Source: Methylaequor sp002691245 | Lineage (GTDB): Bacteria; Pseudomonadota; Alphaproteobacteria; Methylaequorales; Methylaequoraceae | Direction: 5' to 3' | Length of the DNA: 17,445 bases | Assembly: GCA_002691245.1 (NCBI GenBank) | Contig: NZHH01000055.1 | Span: 1-17,445 of the forward strand | Part shown: positions 1 through 8,277 of the stretch, piece after piece | Layout of the letters: every line of letters starts with the position of its first letter | Position numbering within the stretch: the stretch's first letter is position 1 | The notes under the pieces: model-generated | The model's input: only the letters and a program-made list of their open reading frames with translations | Database searches by the model: none | Told to the model about the DNA's origin: nothing | Made by a program: the position numbers and the translations under genes

Positions 1-810
1 ACAAGAATATGGTCTTCATTAGTGATGTTTATCATTTTCATCTTGCTACTATATTCGAATAACGCAGGGTTTATATTTTTAACTCAAATCATTCTTTTTT
101 TAGCTAATTGGGAATTATTACGAATGCTTGAGTATAGAAAAAAAAAGCTGGATAAATTAAGTTATACAAACTGTTTTCTCTCTCGATGTAGAATTCCTTT
201 GGAGGACTACATTATGTTATTTTTTATTAATTTATTTATCTTATCGATAATTTTATCATCTATTTTCTTTCAACTTGTTACCATTATCATTTTGATTTGC
301 TGGATATTAATTAATATAAATGAAATTAAAAAATATGTCTTTTTAATATATCCATCATCTGCATTTTATTTTTTGATATTACTTAGAATAGAGGGAGTTT
401 TGATTGATTATTTATTTTTTATTGTGTTGTTTGCCATGTTGGTAGACATGTCAGCGTTTTTCGTTGGACGCAGAGTGGGAGGAAAAAAATTAGCAATTAA
501 TATAAGCCCTGGTAAGACAATTTCTGGTTCGATTGGTGGAATAATATTTCCTTCAATTATATATTCAGTCCTATATTATGATATAAATAATATACATAAT
601 GTTATTTTTCTTACTATTTTTCTCTCAATTATTTCTCAGTTTGGGGATCTTTTAGAATCTAAATTTAAAAGATTTTGTTCTGTAAAGGATAGTAGTAACC
701 TTATTCCTGGTCATGGTGGGGTTCTTGATAGACTTGATAGTATTCTTTTACTTATCATAGTTGTATCAATCATGAAGTTAATGGATTATAATTTTTTTTT
801 TATAGTATAG
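1..810 (+). CDS. cdsA: Phosphatidate cytidylyltransferase CdsA (5' end cut by window edge)
   Basis: Integral inner-membrane enzyme that joins CTP and phosphatidic acid to give CDP-diacylglycerol, precursor of the membrane phospholipids. The visible 269 residues are very hydrophobic, with several membrane segments. The C-terminal third carries the CdsA family signature: a GDLLESKFKR stretch, then a Lys-Asp pair (VKD), then IPGHGGVLDRLDS, the metal- and CTP-binding region. The frame is open to base 1 and the residues before the first possible starts (GTG at 22, ATG at 25) read TRIWSSL, which resembles the usual Arg-Ile-x-Ser-Ser/Ala-Leu N-terminus of the family. The true start therefore probably lies just left of the window and only a few residues are missing. 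dxr follows after 7 bases, the usual alphaproteobacterial order. Identification is firm; the start is not visible. Confidence 0.95.
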   Translation, partial: TRIWSSLVMFIIFILLLYSNNAGFIFLTQIILFLANWELLRMLEYRKKKLDKLSYTNCFLSRCRIPLEDYIMLFFINLFILSIILSSIFFQLVTIIILICWILININEIKKYVFLIYPSSAFYFLILLRIEGVLIDYLFFIVLFAMLVDMSAFFVGRRVGGKKLAINISPGKTISGSIGGIIFPSIIYSVLYYDINNIHNVIFLTIFLSIISQFGDLLESKFKRFCSVKDSSNLIPGHGGVLDRLDSILLLIIVVSIMKLMDYNFFFIV

Positions 811-817
811 TTTAAGA

Positions 818-1978
818 ATGAAGAAAAAAATCACAATATTTGGTTCAACTGGTTCTATTGGTGAATCAACATTAGATATTATTAAAAATCATCCAGATAA
901 ATATGAGGTTATTGGCCTAACTGCAAATAGAAATTATAAAAAACTACTTGAGCAAGTAGATTGCTTCAAGCCTAAGATTATTTCCTTAAACAATTCAGAT
1001 TCCTTAAATAAATTTAATGAGCTAAATAATGATAAAAATTTAAAAGTTGTAAATGGACATGATTCATATGAAGAAATTTTAGATTTCAATACGGATTTAG
1101 TAATGGCAGCAATTTCGGGATCAGCTGGGCTAATGCCAGTTGTTGCATCAATAAAAAAAGGGGTACATATTGCGTTGGCAAACAAGGAAAGTTTGGTTTG
1201 TTCTGGCTCATTAATAACCTCAATGGCTAGATTAAACAATGTCAAGATTTTACCTGTAGACTCAGAGCATAATGCGATTTATCAGGTGCTAGATTCGAGA
1301 AATAAATCTAAAATATCAAGGTTAATATTAACTGCTTCTGGCGGGCCATTTTTAAATAAAGAAATCAAGGAGCTTGATAATGTTAAACCTGAAGAAGCCA
1401 TAAAGCATCCTAATTGGTCAATGGGTAAAAAAATATCAATTGATTCTGCAACAATGATGAATAAGGGTCTAGAGCTTATAGAAGCATCTTACTTATTTGA
1501 TATTCCAGAAAAACAAATTGATGTTATTATTCATCCTGAATCAATTATACACTCATGTGTCGAATATATGGACGGATCAATGTTATCTCAAATGGGTAAT
1601 CCTGATATGAGGACACCAATTTCATTTACACTTGCATATCCAGATAGAATAAAAACCAATGTTGAAAAGTTAAATCTATGTGATATAAAGAAACTTACTT
1701 TTTTTAAACCTGATTTTGAAAAGTATCCATGCCTTGAACTGGCTTATCATTCACTTAAACTAAAAAAAAGTGCTCCAACCATACTCAATGCTGCCAATGA
1801 AATCGCTGTTGATGCTTTTTTAAAAGAAAAAATAAAGTTTCTTTCAATTCCGAAGGTAGTTGAAAAAACTTTAAATAAGACTTCTATTTCTGAGATCAAT
1901 AGTATAAAAGATGTAATTGAAATAGACAGAGAATCTAGAAAAGTGGCTACAGACTTAATTAATCTGAGGTCTTACTGA
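818..1978 (+). CDS. dxr: 1-deoxy-D-xylulose 5-phosphate reductoisomerase Dxr (IspC)
   Basis: Cytosolic NADPH-dependent enzyme converting 1-deoxy-D-xylulose 5-phosphate to 2-C-methyl-D-erythritol 4-phosphate, the committed step of the MEP isoprenoid pathway. The 386 residues match the usual family length. The N-terminal Rossmann fold shows GSTGSIG at 9-15. The family LANKESLV motif lies near 120-127. Metal ligands are seen as Asp148 and Glu150 in PVDSEHNA, and Glu219 in MMNKGLELIEA. The substrate loop HPNWSMGKKISIDSATM (197-213) and IIHPESIIHS are intact. The ATG at 818 lies 7 bases after the cdsA stop and places the Rossmann motif at the expected distance; only a weak purine stretch (AAGA) precedes it. 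No truncation or missing key residue is apparent. Confidence 0.98.
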   Translation: MKKKITIFGSTGSIGESTLDIIKNHPDKYEVIGLTANRNYKKLLEQVDCFKPKIISLNNSDSLNKFNELNNDKNLKVVNGHDSYEEILDFNTDLVMAAISGSAGLMPVVASIKKGVHIALANKESLVCSGSLITSMARLNNVKILPVDSEHNAIYQVLDSRNKSKISRLILTASGGPFLNKEIKELDNVKPEEAIKHPNWSMGKKISIDSATMMNKGLELIEASYLFDIPEKQIDVIIHPESIIHSCVEYMDGSMLSQMGNPDMRTPISFTLAYPDRIKTNVEKLNLCDIKKLTFFKPDFEKYPCLELAYHSLKLKKSAPTILNAANEIAVDAFLKEKIKFLSIPKVVEKTLNKTSISEINSIKDVIEIDRESRKVATDLINLRSY

Positions 1979-1988
1979 TAAATTTAAT

Positions 1989-3038
1989 ATGTTTGATTTA
2001 ATAATTAATAATATTTTACCGTTTATTGTAATACTTACCATTTTGGTATTTGTACATGAGTTAGGTCATTACATAGTCGCAAGAAGGAATGGTGTAAGAG
2101 TAGAGGTGTTTTCAGTTGGCTTTGGAAAAGAAATATTAGGATATACTGATAAATCTGGAACTAGATGGAAATTTTCGCTAATACCATTAGGTGGTTATGT
2201 CAAAATGCATGGAGATCTTGACGAGGCGAGTAGTAAAAAAGACGATTCAAAAAAAATTAATGCTGAAGAATCATTTCATGAAAAGTCAATATCTCAAAGG
2301 TCAATGATTTTATTTGCTGGTCCTGCAGCTAATTTTTTATTTTCATTTATATTACTTGTTTTTATAAACACTTATTTCGGGATTTCGATTGATAAGCCAG
2401 TCATAAGTATGGTTGAAAATAACAAATCTGCCTATAAATCAGGACTAAAAGAGGGAGATATAATACTTGAAATTGATGGTAATAAAATTGACAAGTTTAG
2501 TGAATTAAGAAAATTTATTGAGAATAAAAATAATGATTACATTAATGTTCTATATAGTAGAGATGGGAATATTAGTGAAATTAAGGTGCTAGTTGTAGAA
2601 AAAAAAATTGGGATAAGAGGTACAATTGAAACCCGCAAACTAAATTTCATTAACTCATGCTCTGAATCTTTCTCCCAAATCTTATATTTCACTAAAGCAA
2701 CATTAGTTGGTGTTTATGAAATTTTTAGTGGAACCAGAGGTACAGATGAGTTGGGAGGTCCAATAAGAATCGCAGAGTTATCTGGAGATTTCTGGAGTAA
2801 AGGAGTACATAGTACTTTATGGTTTATGATGATAATCTCTCTAAATTTAGGGCTAATCAATCTTTTTCCAATACCTATGCTAGATGGGGGGCATCTGCTT
2901 TTAAATTTTGTGGAATTTTTAAATGGTGCACCACTAAAACAAAAATATTTGGAGGTGGCTCATACTTTTGGTTTTATTATTCTTATATCATTGATGATTT
3001 TTGCAACATATAATGATATTTCAAGATTTTTTGAGTAA
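1989..3038 (+). CDS. rseP: Site-2 intramembrane zinc metalloprotease RseP
   Basis: Inner-membrane protease of the M50 (site-2) family. In E. coli it cuts the anti-sigma factor RseA and also clears signal-peptide remnants; the target in this organism is unknown. The 349 residues begin with a membrane helix containing the zinc motif HELGH (His23, Glu24, His27). GPAANFLFSF at 111-120 is the conserved second-helix region. One PDZ domain lies at roughly 138-205, around KSGLKEGDIILEIDG. The third metal ligand is Asp299 in NLFPIPMLDGGH. E. coli RseP (about 450 residues) has two PDZ domains; this shorter protein shows only one clearly. The ATG at 1989, 10 bases after the dxr stop, has no visible Shine-Dalgarno sequence. 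bamA follows after 5 bases, the standard partner in this operon. Confidence 0.96.
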   Translation: MFDLIINNILPFIVILTILVFVHELGHYIVARRNGVRVEVFSVGFGKEILGYTDKSGTRWKFSLIPLGGYVKMHGDLDEASSKKDDSKKINAEESFHEKSISQRSMILFAGPAANFLFSFILLVFINTYFGISIDKPVISMVENNKSAYKSGLKEGDIILEIDGNKIDKFSELRKFIENKNNDYINVLYSRDGNISEIKVLVVEKKIGIRGTIETRKLNFINSCSESFSQILYFTKATLVGVYEIFSGTRGTDELGGPIRIAELSGDFWSKGVHSTLWFMMIISLNLGLINLFPIPMLDGGHLLLNFVEFLNGAPLKQKYLEVAHTFGFIILISLMIFATYNDISRFFE

Positions 3039-3043
3039 GTAAA

Positions 3044-5392
3044 GTGTGTTTTATAAAGTTTATTTTAGTTTTTTATTTTTCATTAAACTTTTTATTTTTT
3101 AAGTATTCGCTAAGTCAAGAAAATTCTCCTGCTAGTCCATCGTCAAGTTACTCTAATAAATATTACAATAAAGAAGAAGTTATTGAACTAAAAAAACCCT
3201 CAGTACCCCTTCAAACAAATATTATTGTCCAGGGTAATACCCGTTTAGATGCATCTGTTGTTATAAGAGATTCTCTGATTGATTTAAGAAAAACAGATCC
3301 AAAAGATTTAAGTTATGCAATTAAAAATCTTTATAAAACTGGATATTTTGAAAATGTAAATATTTTTAAAAAAGATAATGTTATTTACATTAATGTTACA
3401 GAAAACCCTTTAATTGATCAAATTTCGATTGAAGGAAATAATGAAATATCGGATGAAATTATACTCGCTGAGCTTGAGTCTAAATCTAGAAGTGTTTATT
3501 CAACTGATATTATAAAGAAAGATGTAAAAAAAATACAGACCATATACAAAAGGGGAGGCTACTTTTCAACTTTTGTAGAACCCAAATATATAAGGTTAGA
3601 TCAAAATAGGGTAAATTTAGTATTTGAAGTTTATGAGGGAAAAGAAGCAACTATTAAAAAAATTAATTTCATTAATAATCAAGTTTTTTCAGATTCAACA
3701 CTTAAAGATGTTATTTCTTCATCTGAGTTTAGATGGTATGAATTTTGGGGTTCAAACGATAGATTTGACAGAGATCGAATAAATTATGATAAAGATTTAC
3801 TTAAAGATTATTATTATAAGAATGGATACATTGATTTCAGAGTGATTTCAGCTAATTCAAGTTTAGTGAAAAATAAGAAAGATTTTATTGTTAATTTTAA
3901 TTTATCTGAAGGCAAAAGATATAAAGTAAACAAAGTTGGAGTCAGATCATCAATTAAAAAACTTACTTCAGAACAAATATCAGAGCTTTTATCTCTTGAA
4001 CCTGGAGATTGGTATAGTTCTCAGGACATAGAGAGTTCAATAAAAAACATTAATGAAGTAACATCAGAATATGGATATGCATTTGTAGAAATTATTCCTA
4101 GAATCAAAAAAGTCAATCAACAATATATTGATATTACTTTTGATATAGACCAGGGTTCAAAAATTTACATTGATCGTATTAATATAATAGGAAATATAAA
4201 AACAGAAGATAAGGTCATTAGACGTGAAGTTGAACTTGTTGAAGGTGACCCTTTTAGTTCGTTAAAGTTAAGACAAAGTGAGAAGAACCTTCGCTCCTCT
4301 GGGTTATTTGAAAATGTAAATTTAAAAGTGGATGAATTGACTGGTACGAATAAATCAACTGTAGACATAGAAGTGACAGAGAGGTCTACTGGAGAGTTTT
4401 CAGTTGGTGCAGGATTTTCCTCATTAGATGGTGCTATAGGTAATATTGGTATTAAAGAATCAAATGCGTTTGGACAAGCAAAGGAAATTGCATTAGATCT
4501 AGGACTTTCAACTAGAAGGTCTTCTATAGATTTAAGTTTCACTGACCCATACTTTTTTGATTCAGATATTGCTGTCGGAGTAGATCTATTTAATATTAGA
4601 AGAAATAATAAAACTTACAGTGGGTATAAGCATAATATAATCGGTTTTAAATTACGAAGCGGATACGAAATATTTGACAATTTCAGGCATATTTCAAGTT
4701 ATACACTTAAAAGAGATAAAATTCACGACATTGATAATGACACTTCTTTATTAATTCGAGAACAAGAAGGAAAAAGAACCAATTCAGTTGTTGGTCAAGC
4801 ATTTCAATATGATAAACTAAATGATAGATTAAACCCTACTGATGGCTTTAGAATACGATTAGATTTAGATTACTATGGTTTGATTGGTGATTCTGAACAT
4901 TTTCAAAGTGAAATAAAAATAGCAAACTTTTATAGATTTACAGATTCTTCAGGTTTTTTTCTAGGTTCTTTTTTAGAGGCAGGTTATATCGCTTCTATAA
5001 AGGATGTTAACATTAATGATAGATTTTTTTTAAATGGGGATAGACTTAGAGGGTTTAAAAATTTAGGTGTTGGGCCAAGAGATACAAGTACAGGAGATGC
5101 ATTAGGAGGAGAAATTTACTACTTAGCCAGAAATGAATTAAATTTTCCATTAGGATTACCCGATGATTTAGGTTTAAGTGGTCTAGCATTTTTAGATGTT
5201 GGCACTATTTATAATACGGATGGATCTGGTTCTCTAATTAAAGATGAAACAAGTTTGAGGGCAACTGCTGGAGTAGGGATAACTTGGATTTCGCCATTTG
5301 GACCAGTTAAAGTATTCTTATCAAAACCATTTTTAAAAGAAAATTATGATAAAAAGGAGATTTTTAGATTTAGTTTTGGTACAACATATTAA
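3044..5392 (+). CDS. bamA: Outer-membrane protein assembly factor BamA
   Basis: Omp85-family beta-barrel that folds and inserts proteins into the outer membrane as core of the BAM complex. The 782 residues start with a hydrophobic signal peptide (about 1-24, ending LSQE), followed by a Ser/Pro/Tyr-rich linker to about residue 55. Five POTRA repeats follow to about 446; each ends in the typical pattern, for example YEGKEATIKKINF and DQGSKIYIDRINIIG. The C-terminal 16-strand barrel includes LRGF, the counterpart of the conserved VRGF in loop 6, and ends FRFSFGTTY, a plausible beta-signal. The start is GTG at 3044, chosen because it gives a complete signal peptide; it sits 5 bases after rseP with no clear ribosome site. 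E. coli BamA has 810 residues, so the length is normal. Confidence 0.97.
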   Translation: MCFIKFILVFYFSLNFLFFKYSLSQENSPASPSSSYSNKYYNKEEVIELKKPSVPLQTNIIVQGNTRLDASVVIRDSLIDLRKTDPKDLSYAIKNLYKTGYFENVNIFKKDNVIYINVTENPLIDQISIEGNNEISDEIILAELESKSRSVYSTDIIKKDVKKIQTIYKRGGYFSTFVEPKYIRLDQNRVNLVFEVYEGKEATIKKINFINNQVFSDSTLKDVISSSEFRWYEFWGSNDRFDRDRINYDKDLLKDYYYKNGYIDFRVISANSSLVKNKKDFIVNFNLSEGKRYKVNKVGVRSSIKKLTSEQISELLSLEPGDWYSSQDIESSIKNINEVTSEYGYAFVEIIPRIKKVNQQYIDITFDIDQGSKIYIDRINIIGNIKTEDKVIRREVELVEGDPFSSLKLRQSEKNLRSSGLFENVNLKVDELTGTNKSTVDIEVTERSTGEFSVGAGFSSLDGAIGNIGIKESNAFGQAKEIALDLGLSTRRSSIDLSFTDPYFFDSDIAVGVDLFNIRRNNKTYSGYKHNIIGFKLRSGYEIFDNFRHISSYTLKRDKIHDIDNDTSLLIREQEGKRTNSVVGQAFQYDKLNDRLNPTDGFRIRLDLDYYGLIGDSEHFQSEIKIANFYRFTDSSGFFLGSFLEAGYIASIKDVNINDRFFLNGDRLRGFKNLGVGPRDTSTGDALGGEIYYLARNELNFPLGLPDDLGLSGLAFLDVGTIYNTDGSGSLIKDETSLRATAGVGITWISPFGPVKVFLSKPFLKENYDKKEIFRFSFGTTY

Positions 5393-5399
5393 ATACTAT

Positions 5400-5405
5400 A
5401 AGGAG
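5400..5405 (+). promoter_or_regulatory. Shine-Dalgarno sequence of skp
   Basis: AAGGAG lies 4 bases before the skp ATG at 5410, in the 17-base gap after bamA. It is the best Shine-Dalgarno match seen in the window. Most other genes here have weak or no match, so skp may be translated more strongly than its neighbours, which would fit an abundant periplasmic chaperone (inference). Confidence 0.7.
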
Positions 5406-5409
5406 TAAT

Positions 5410-5964
5410 ATGAAATATTTTACAATTATTGTTGGACTTTTTTTATTTTTTGGAAATTCAATAGCCCAGGAAACAAAAGTTACTAGTAAACCTTCAGCAT
5501 CTGGAACTAATATTGGTGTTGTAGATATGAAGAAAATACTTGCTCAATCAAAAGCATATCAAAGTCTTGTCGATCAGTTTGAAGATGTGAGAAGAAAACA
5601 TAGGAATACTTTTACGAAGCAAGAAGATGTAATAAGAGATGAAGAGAGTGAACTTTTAAAACAAAAAAATGTTCTTTCAAAAGAAGCTTACGCAGAAAAA
5701 GTAAAGTCATTAGGGAAAAAAATTAATGAATTGAAACAGAAACAAACTAATGATGCAAAAAAAATTGAATTATCATTTGAAAAGTCGACAAATAAAATTC
5801 AAGGAGCATTAGTTGATGTATTGTCAATAATTGCTAATAATAAAAAACTTAATCTTGTGCTTGCAAAAAGTCAGGTGATCTTAGTAGGTAAAGATATTGA
5901 CCTAACCGACGATGCAATAAAAGAATTAAACAAGGTTCTACCTAAAATTTCACTAGATAAGTAA
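5410..5964 (+). CDS. skp: Periplasmic chaperone Skp (OmpH family)
   Basis: Small periplasmic chaperone of the OmpH/Skp family, which holds unfolded outer-membrane proteins on their way to BamA. The 184 residues start with a signal peptide, MKYFTIIVGLFLFFGNSIA, probably cut after Ala19. The mature part begins with the family strand IGVVDMKKILAQSKAYQ, followed by a long Lys/Glu/Gln-rich helical region (about 60-130) expected to form the coiled-coil tentacle. The C-terminal segment LVDVLSIIANNKKLNLVLAKSQVILVGKDIDLTDDAIKELN (given here as a region, roughly 136-177) rejoins the beta body. Its place between bamA and lpxD is the conserved one. The start is secured by the strong Shine-Dalgarno at 5400. 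Sequence identity within this family is low, so the call rests on architecture, length and context. Confidence 0.93.
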   Translation: MKYFTIIVGLFLFFGNSIAQETKVTSKPSASGTNIGVVDMKKILAQSKAYQSLVDQFEDVRRKHRNTFTKQEDVIRDEESELLKQKNVLSKEAYAEKVKSLGKKINELKQKQTNDAKKIELSFEKSTNKIQGALVDVLSIIANNKKLNLVLAKSQVILVGKDIDLTDDAIKELNKVLPKISLDK

Positions 5965-5986
5965 AAACTTTTATGGATCCTTAAAA

Positions 5987-6991
5987 TTGGTTGATCTTTC
6001 ATTTTATGAAAACAAAGGTCCATATACGCTGGGACAGATATCTCAACATATTGGATGCAAATTACACGGAGATAAGAATAAACTTATTGAAGATATATCA
6101 ACTATAGAAGATGCAAAACCCTCTGAGATATGTTTTTTTGTACAAAAATATAAAAAGTATTTTAGTAACTCTAAAGCAGGAGCCTTTATTGTGAATAAAA
6201 TTGAAAAAAGTAACAATGAAAGAAATTTCATACTTTCAGTTAATCCTCATTTAGACATGGCAAAAGTAGCATCTTTATTTTATCCAAATGCTGAATACCC
6301 TAGCTTTTTTTATAAAAGTGAAGACAAACACTCTAGTCTTAGTAAGACAATCAAAGTGTCAGATAGTGCATTTATTCATAAAACAGCTAAAATTGGCCTA
6401 AACTCTGAAATAGGTTGTAACTCTGTAATTGGACCAGGAGTAGTTTTAGGAAATGATAGTATTGTTGGCGATAATGTTTCAATTTACTTTTCACTAATTG
6501 GAAAAAATGCAAGAATATACCAAGGTGTGAAGTTAGGAAGTGAAGGATTTGGTTTTATAATGGAAAAAAAGATTTTTAAAAAGATTCCTCAACTTGGACG
6601 CGTAATTATTGGAGATAATGTTGAAGTTGGTGCAAATTCCACCATTGATAGAGGGTCGATAGGAGATACAGTTATTGGTAATTCTTGTATGATTGATAAT
6701 ATTGTTCATCTTGGTCATAATGTGAAACTTGGTGAAAACTGTATAATTGCAGCAATGACTGGGATCTCTGGTAGCACTACAATTGGCAATAATGTTATCA
6801 TTGGAGGACAAGTTGGTATAAGTGGTCATATAAATATTGGAAACAATGTTACTATAGCTGCCAAAACTGGGGTGATGAAAGATGTTAAAGATAATAGTAC
6901 AATTGCAGGGTATCCATCCGAAAAAATTACAGATTGGCATAGGAACACAATTTTATTAAAAGGATTGAGGGAGCATGGAAAAAAAAGTTGA
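5987..6991 (+). CDS. lpxD: UDP-3-O-(3-hydroxyacyl)glucosamine N-acyltransferase LpxD
   Basis: Third step of lipid A synthesis: transfers a 3-hydroxyacyl chain from ACP to the 2-amino group of UDP-3-O-acylglucosamine in the cytosol. The 334 residues have an N-terminal uridine-binding domain (about 1-110), then a left-handed beta helix of hexapeptide repeats (IGLNSEIGCNSVIGPG and later turns) to about 305, and a C-terminal helix. The catalytic His is His244 in HLGHNVKLG. The only plausible start in this frame is TTG at 5987: a stop lies in frame at 5954 and no ATG or GTG occurs between. The resulting N-terminus MVDLSFYENKGPYTL lines up with the usual M-x-D-P-R-F-F-x-x-x-GPFTL of alphaproteobacterial LpxD, which supports it. 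The 3' end overlaps fabZ by 17 bases, implying coupled translation. Confidence 0.96.
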   Translation: MVDLSFYENKGPYTLGQISQHIGCKLHGDKNKLIEDISTIEDAKPSEICFFVQKYKKYFSNSKAGAFIVNKIEKSNNERNFILSVNPHLDMAKVASLFYPNAEYPSFFYKSEDKHSSLSKTIKVSDSAFIHKTAKIGLNSEIGCNSVIGPGVVLGNDSIVGDNVSIYFSLIGKNARIYQGVKLGSEGFGFIMEKKIFKKIPQLGRVIIGDNVEVGANSTIDRGSIGDTVIGNSCMIDNIVHLGHNVKLGENCIIAAMTGISGSTTIGNNVIIGGQVGISGHINIGNNVTIAAKTGVMKDVKDNSTIAGYPSEKITDWHRNTILLKGLREHGKKS

Positions 6992-7424
6992 GTTAAATAT
7001 TGAAGAAATTAAAAATTTAATACCTCATAGATATCCATTTCTACTAATTGACAAATTAATAGATATTATACCAGAACAAAGTGCTACCGGAATTAAAAAT
7101 GTCACTTTTAACGAAAATTTCTTTCAAGGACATTTCGAATCGATGTCAGTAATGCCAGGCGCTTTGATTATCGAATCCATGGCCCAATCAGCAGGAACTT
7201 TAGTGATGTATAGCTTAAAAAAAAACCAAGAAAATATTTCAGTGTATCTACTTACAGTAGATAAAGCTAAATTTAGAAAACCTGTTTGTCCAGGAGATAC
7301 TTTACATCATAAAGTTGAGAAAAAGCAGAATGTTAAAAATATTTGGAAATTTAAATGTTCCTCATTTGTAAATAATGAGTTGGTAGCTGAAGCAGAGGTT
7401 TCAGCTATTATTAATCAAAACTAA
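6975..7424 (+). CDS. fabZ: 3-hydroxyacyl-[ACP] dehydratase FabZ
   Basis: Dehydrates 3-hydroxyacyl-ACP to trans-2-enoyl-ACP in type II fatty acid synthesis. The 149 residues form a single hot-dog fold. PHRYPFLLID (17-26) is the family N-terminal signature. The catalytic His53 lies in QGHF and the catalytic Glu67 in MPGALIIESMAQ, matching His54 and Glu68 of E. coli FabZ. The gene starts inside the end of lpxD (17-base overlap), with a purine-rich GAGGGAG just before the ATG. Sitting between lpxD and lpxA, it uses the same 3-hydroxyacyl-ACP pool as both acyltransferases, so co-expression can balance phospholipid against lipid A supply (known from E. coli, inferred here). Complete and ordinary. 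Confidence 0.97.
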   Translation: MEKKVELNIEEIKNLIPHRYPFLLIDKLIDIIPEQSATGIKNVTFNENFFQGHFESMSVMPGALIIESMAQSAGTLVMYSLKKNQENISVYLLTVDKAKFRKPVCPGDTLHHKVEKKQNVKNIWKFKCSSFVNNELVAEAEVSAIINQN

Positions 7425-7459
7425 GAGCATTATTGTAATAATTTGTAATTATTTATTAT

Positions 7460-7488
7460 TTGTCTCTAGAAATTAATTAATTTATAAA
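7460..7488 (+). promoter_or_regulatory. Possible internal promoter before lpxA
   Basis: The 69-base gap between fabZ and lpxA (7425-7493) is the longest in the window. It contains TTGTCT (7460-7465), a 17-base spacer and TATAAA (7483-7488), resembling a sigma-70 type promoter. The -10 ends only 5 bases before the lpxA ATG, so a transcript from it would start at or inside the start codon, which counts against it. In DNA this AT-rich a TATAAA arises easily by chance, so support is weak. Confidence 0.25.
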
Positions 7489-7493
7489 GCAGA

Positions 7494-8270
7494 ATGAATA
7501 ATTCTTCTATCATACATGATAATGCTAAATTAGGGAAAAATGTTAAAATTGGACCATTTTGTTTTATAGGTGAAAACGTAACTATCCAGGACAATTGTAC
7601 CTTACATAGCCATGTTGTAGTGGATGGAAACACGACTGTTATGGAAAACTCAGAAATTTTTCCATTTGCATCGATTGGTACGACACCTCAAGACTTGAAA
7701 TATAAAGGAGAAAAGACAAGAATAGTTATTGGAAAAAATTGTAAGATTAGAGAATATGTTACCGTAAACCTCGGGACTAAAGGTGGCGGTGGTATTACAT
7801 CAGTTGGTGATAATTGTTTACTAATGATAGGAACTCACATTGCACATGATTGTTTTATTGACGATAATGTGATTTTTGCAAATCACTCTACTTTGGCTGG
7901 ACATGTGACAGTTGAAAAAAATGTTGTGGTTGGTGCTTTAAGTGCTATACACCAATTTAGTAGAATTGGTGAGGGTTCAATGATAGGTGGTATGTCAGGA
8001 ATAACATCTGATGTTATTCCTTTTACGACGGTTATGGGTAATAGAGCTAAATTAAGCGGTCTTAATTTAGTAGGTCTTAAAAGGAATAATTTTAAAAAAA
8101 GTGAGATCAATGAGCTAAGAAGAATATTTAAATATTTATTTTATAGCAATGAAAAGACACTAGAATATAGGTTGAATAAAATAAGAGAAGAAAATCAAAA
8201 TTATTATACAATAACTAAAATATTTAAATTTCTAGAAAGTGAGACACGAAGATCATTTTGTATGCCCTGA
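7494..8270 (+). CDS. lpxA: UDP-N-acetylglucosamine acyltransferase LpxA
   Basis: First step of lipid A synthesis: moves a 3-hydroxyacyl group from ACP to the 3-OH of UDP-GlcNAc in the cytosol. The 258 residues show a left-handed beta helix of hexapeptide repeats (about 1-190) and an alpha-helical C-terminal domain. Family signatures: FPFASIGTTPQDLKYKGE (56-73), IREYVTVNLGT (85-95), and THIAHDC with catalytic His118, equivalent to E. coli His125. AIHQFSRIG and LNLVGLKRNNF are also present. The ATG at 7494 gives the usual N-terminus (IIHDNAKLGKNVKIGPF). It has no clear Shine-Dalgarno and follows fabZ after 69 bases; lpxI follows after 7. No anomaly apart from the comparatively long upstream gap. 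Confidence 0.97.
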   Translation: MNNSSIIHDNAKLGKNVKIGPFCFIGENVTIQDNCTLHSHVVVDGNTTVMENSEIFPFASIGTTPQDLKYKGEKTRIVIGKNCKIREYVTVNLGTKGGGGITSVGDNCLLMIGTHIAHDCFIDDNVIFANHSTLAGHVTVEKNVVVGALSAIHQFSRIGEGSMIGGMSGITSDVIPFTTVMGNRAKLSGLNLVGLKRNNFKKSEINELRRIFKYLFYSNEKTLEYRLNKIREENQNYYTITKIFKFLESETRRSFCMP

Positions 8271-8277
8271 AGACAAT

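Noticed and set aside
843..855. GTTC-N5-GTTC near the start of dxr, resembling an SOS box
   Set aside because: The spacing is 5, not the 7 bases of the alphaproteobacterial box, and the bases encode the conserved GSTGS of the Dxr nucleotide-binding motif.
6533..6940. Long open frame on the - strand opposite lpxD
   Set aside because: It lies wholly across the LpxD hexapeptide-repeat region; the low-complexity Asn/Ile/Ser/Thr product is what the complement of repeated Ile-Gly-Asn codons gives. No family resemblance or start context.
8239..8277. Longer LpxI from GTG 8239 overlapping lpxA
   Set aside because: The added residues are not typical of LpxI, whose glycine motif is normally at the very N-terminus; the ATG at 8278 sits neatly after the lpxA stop.
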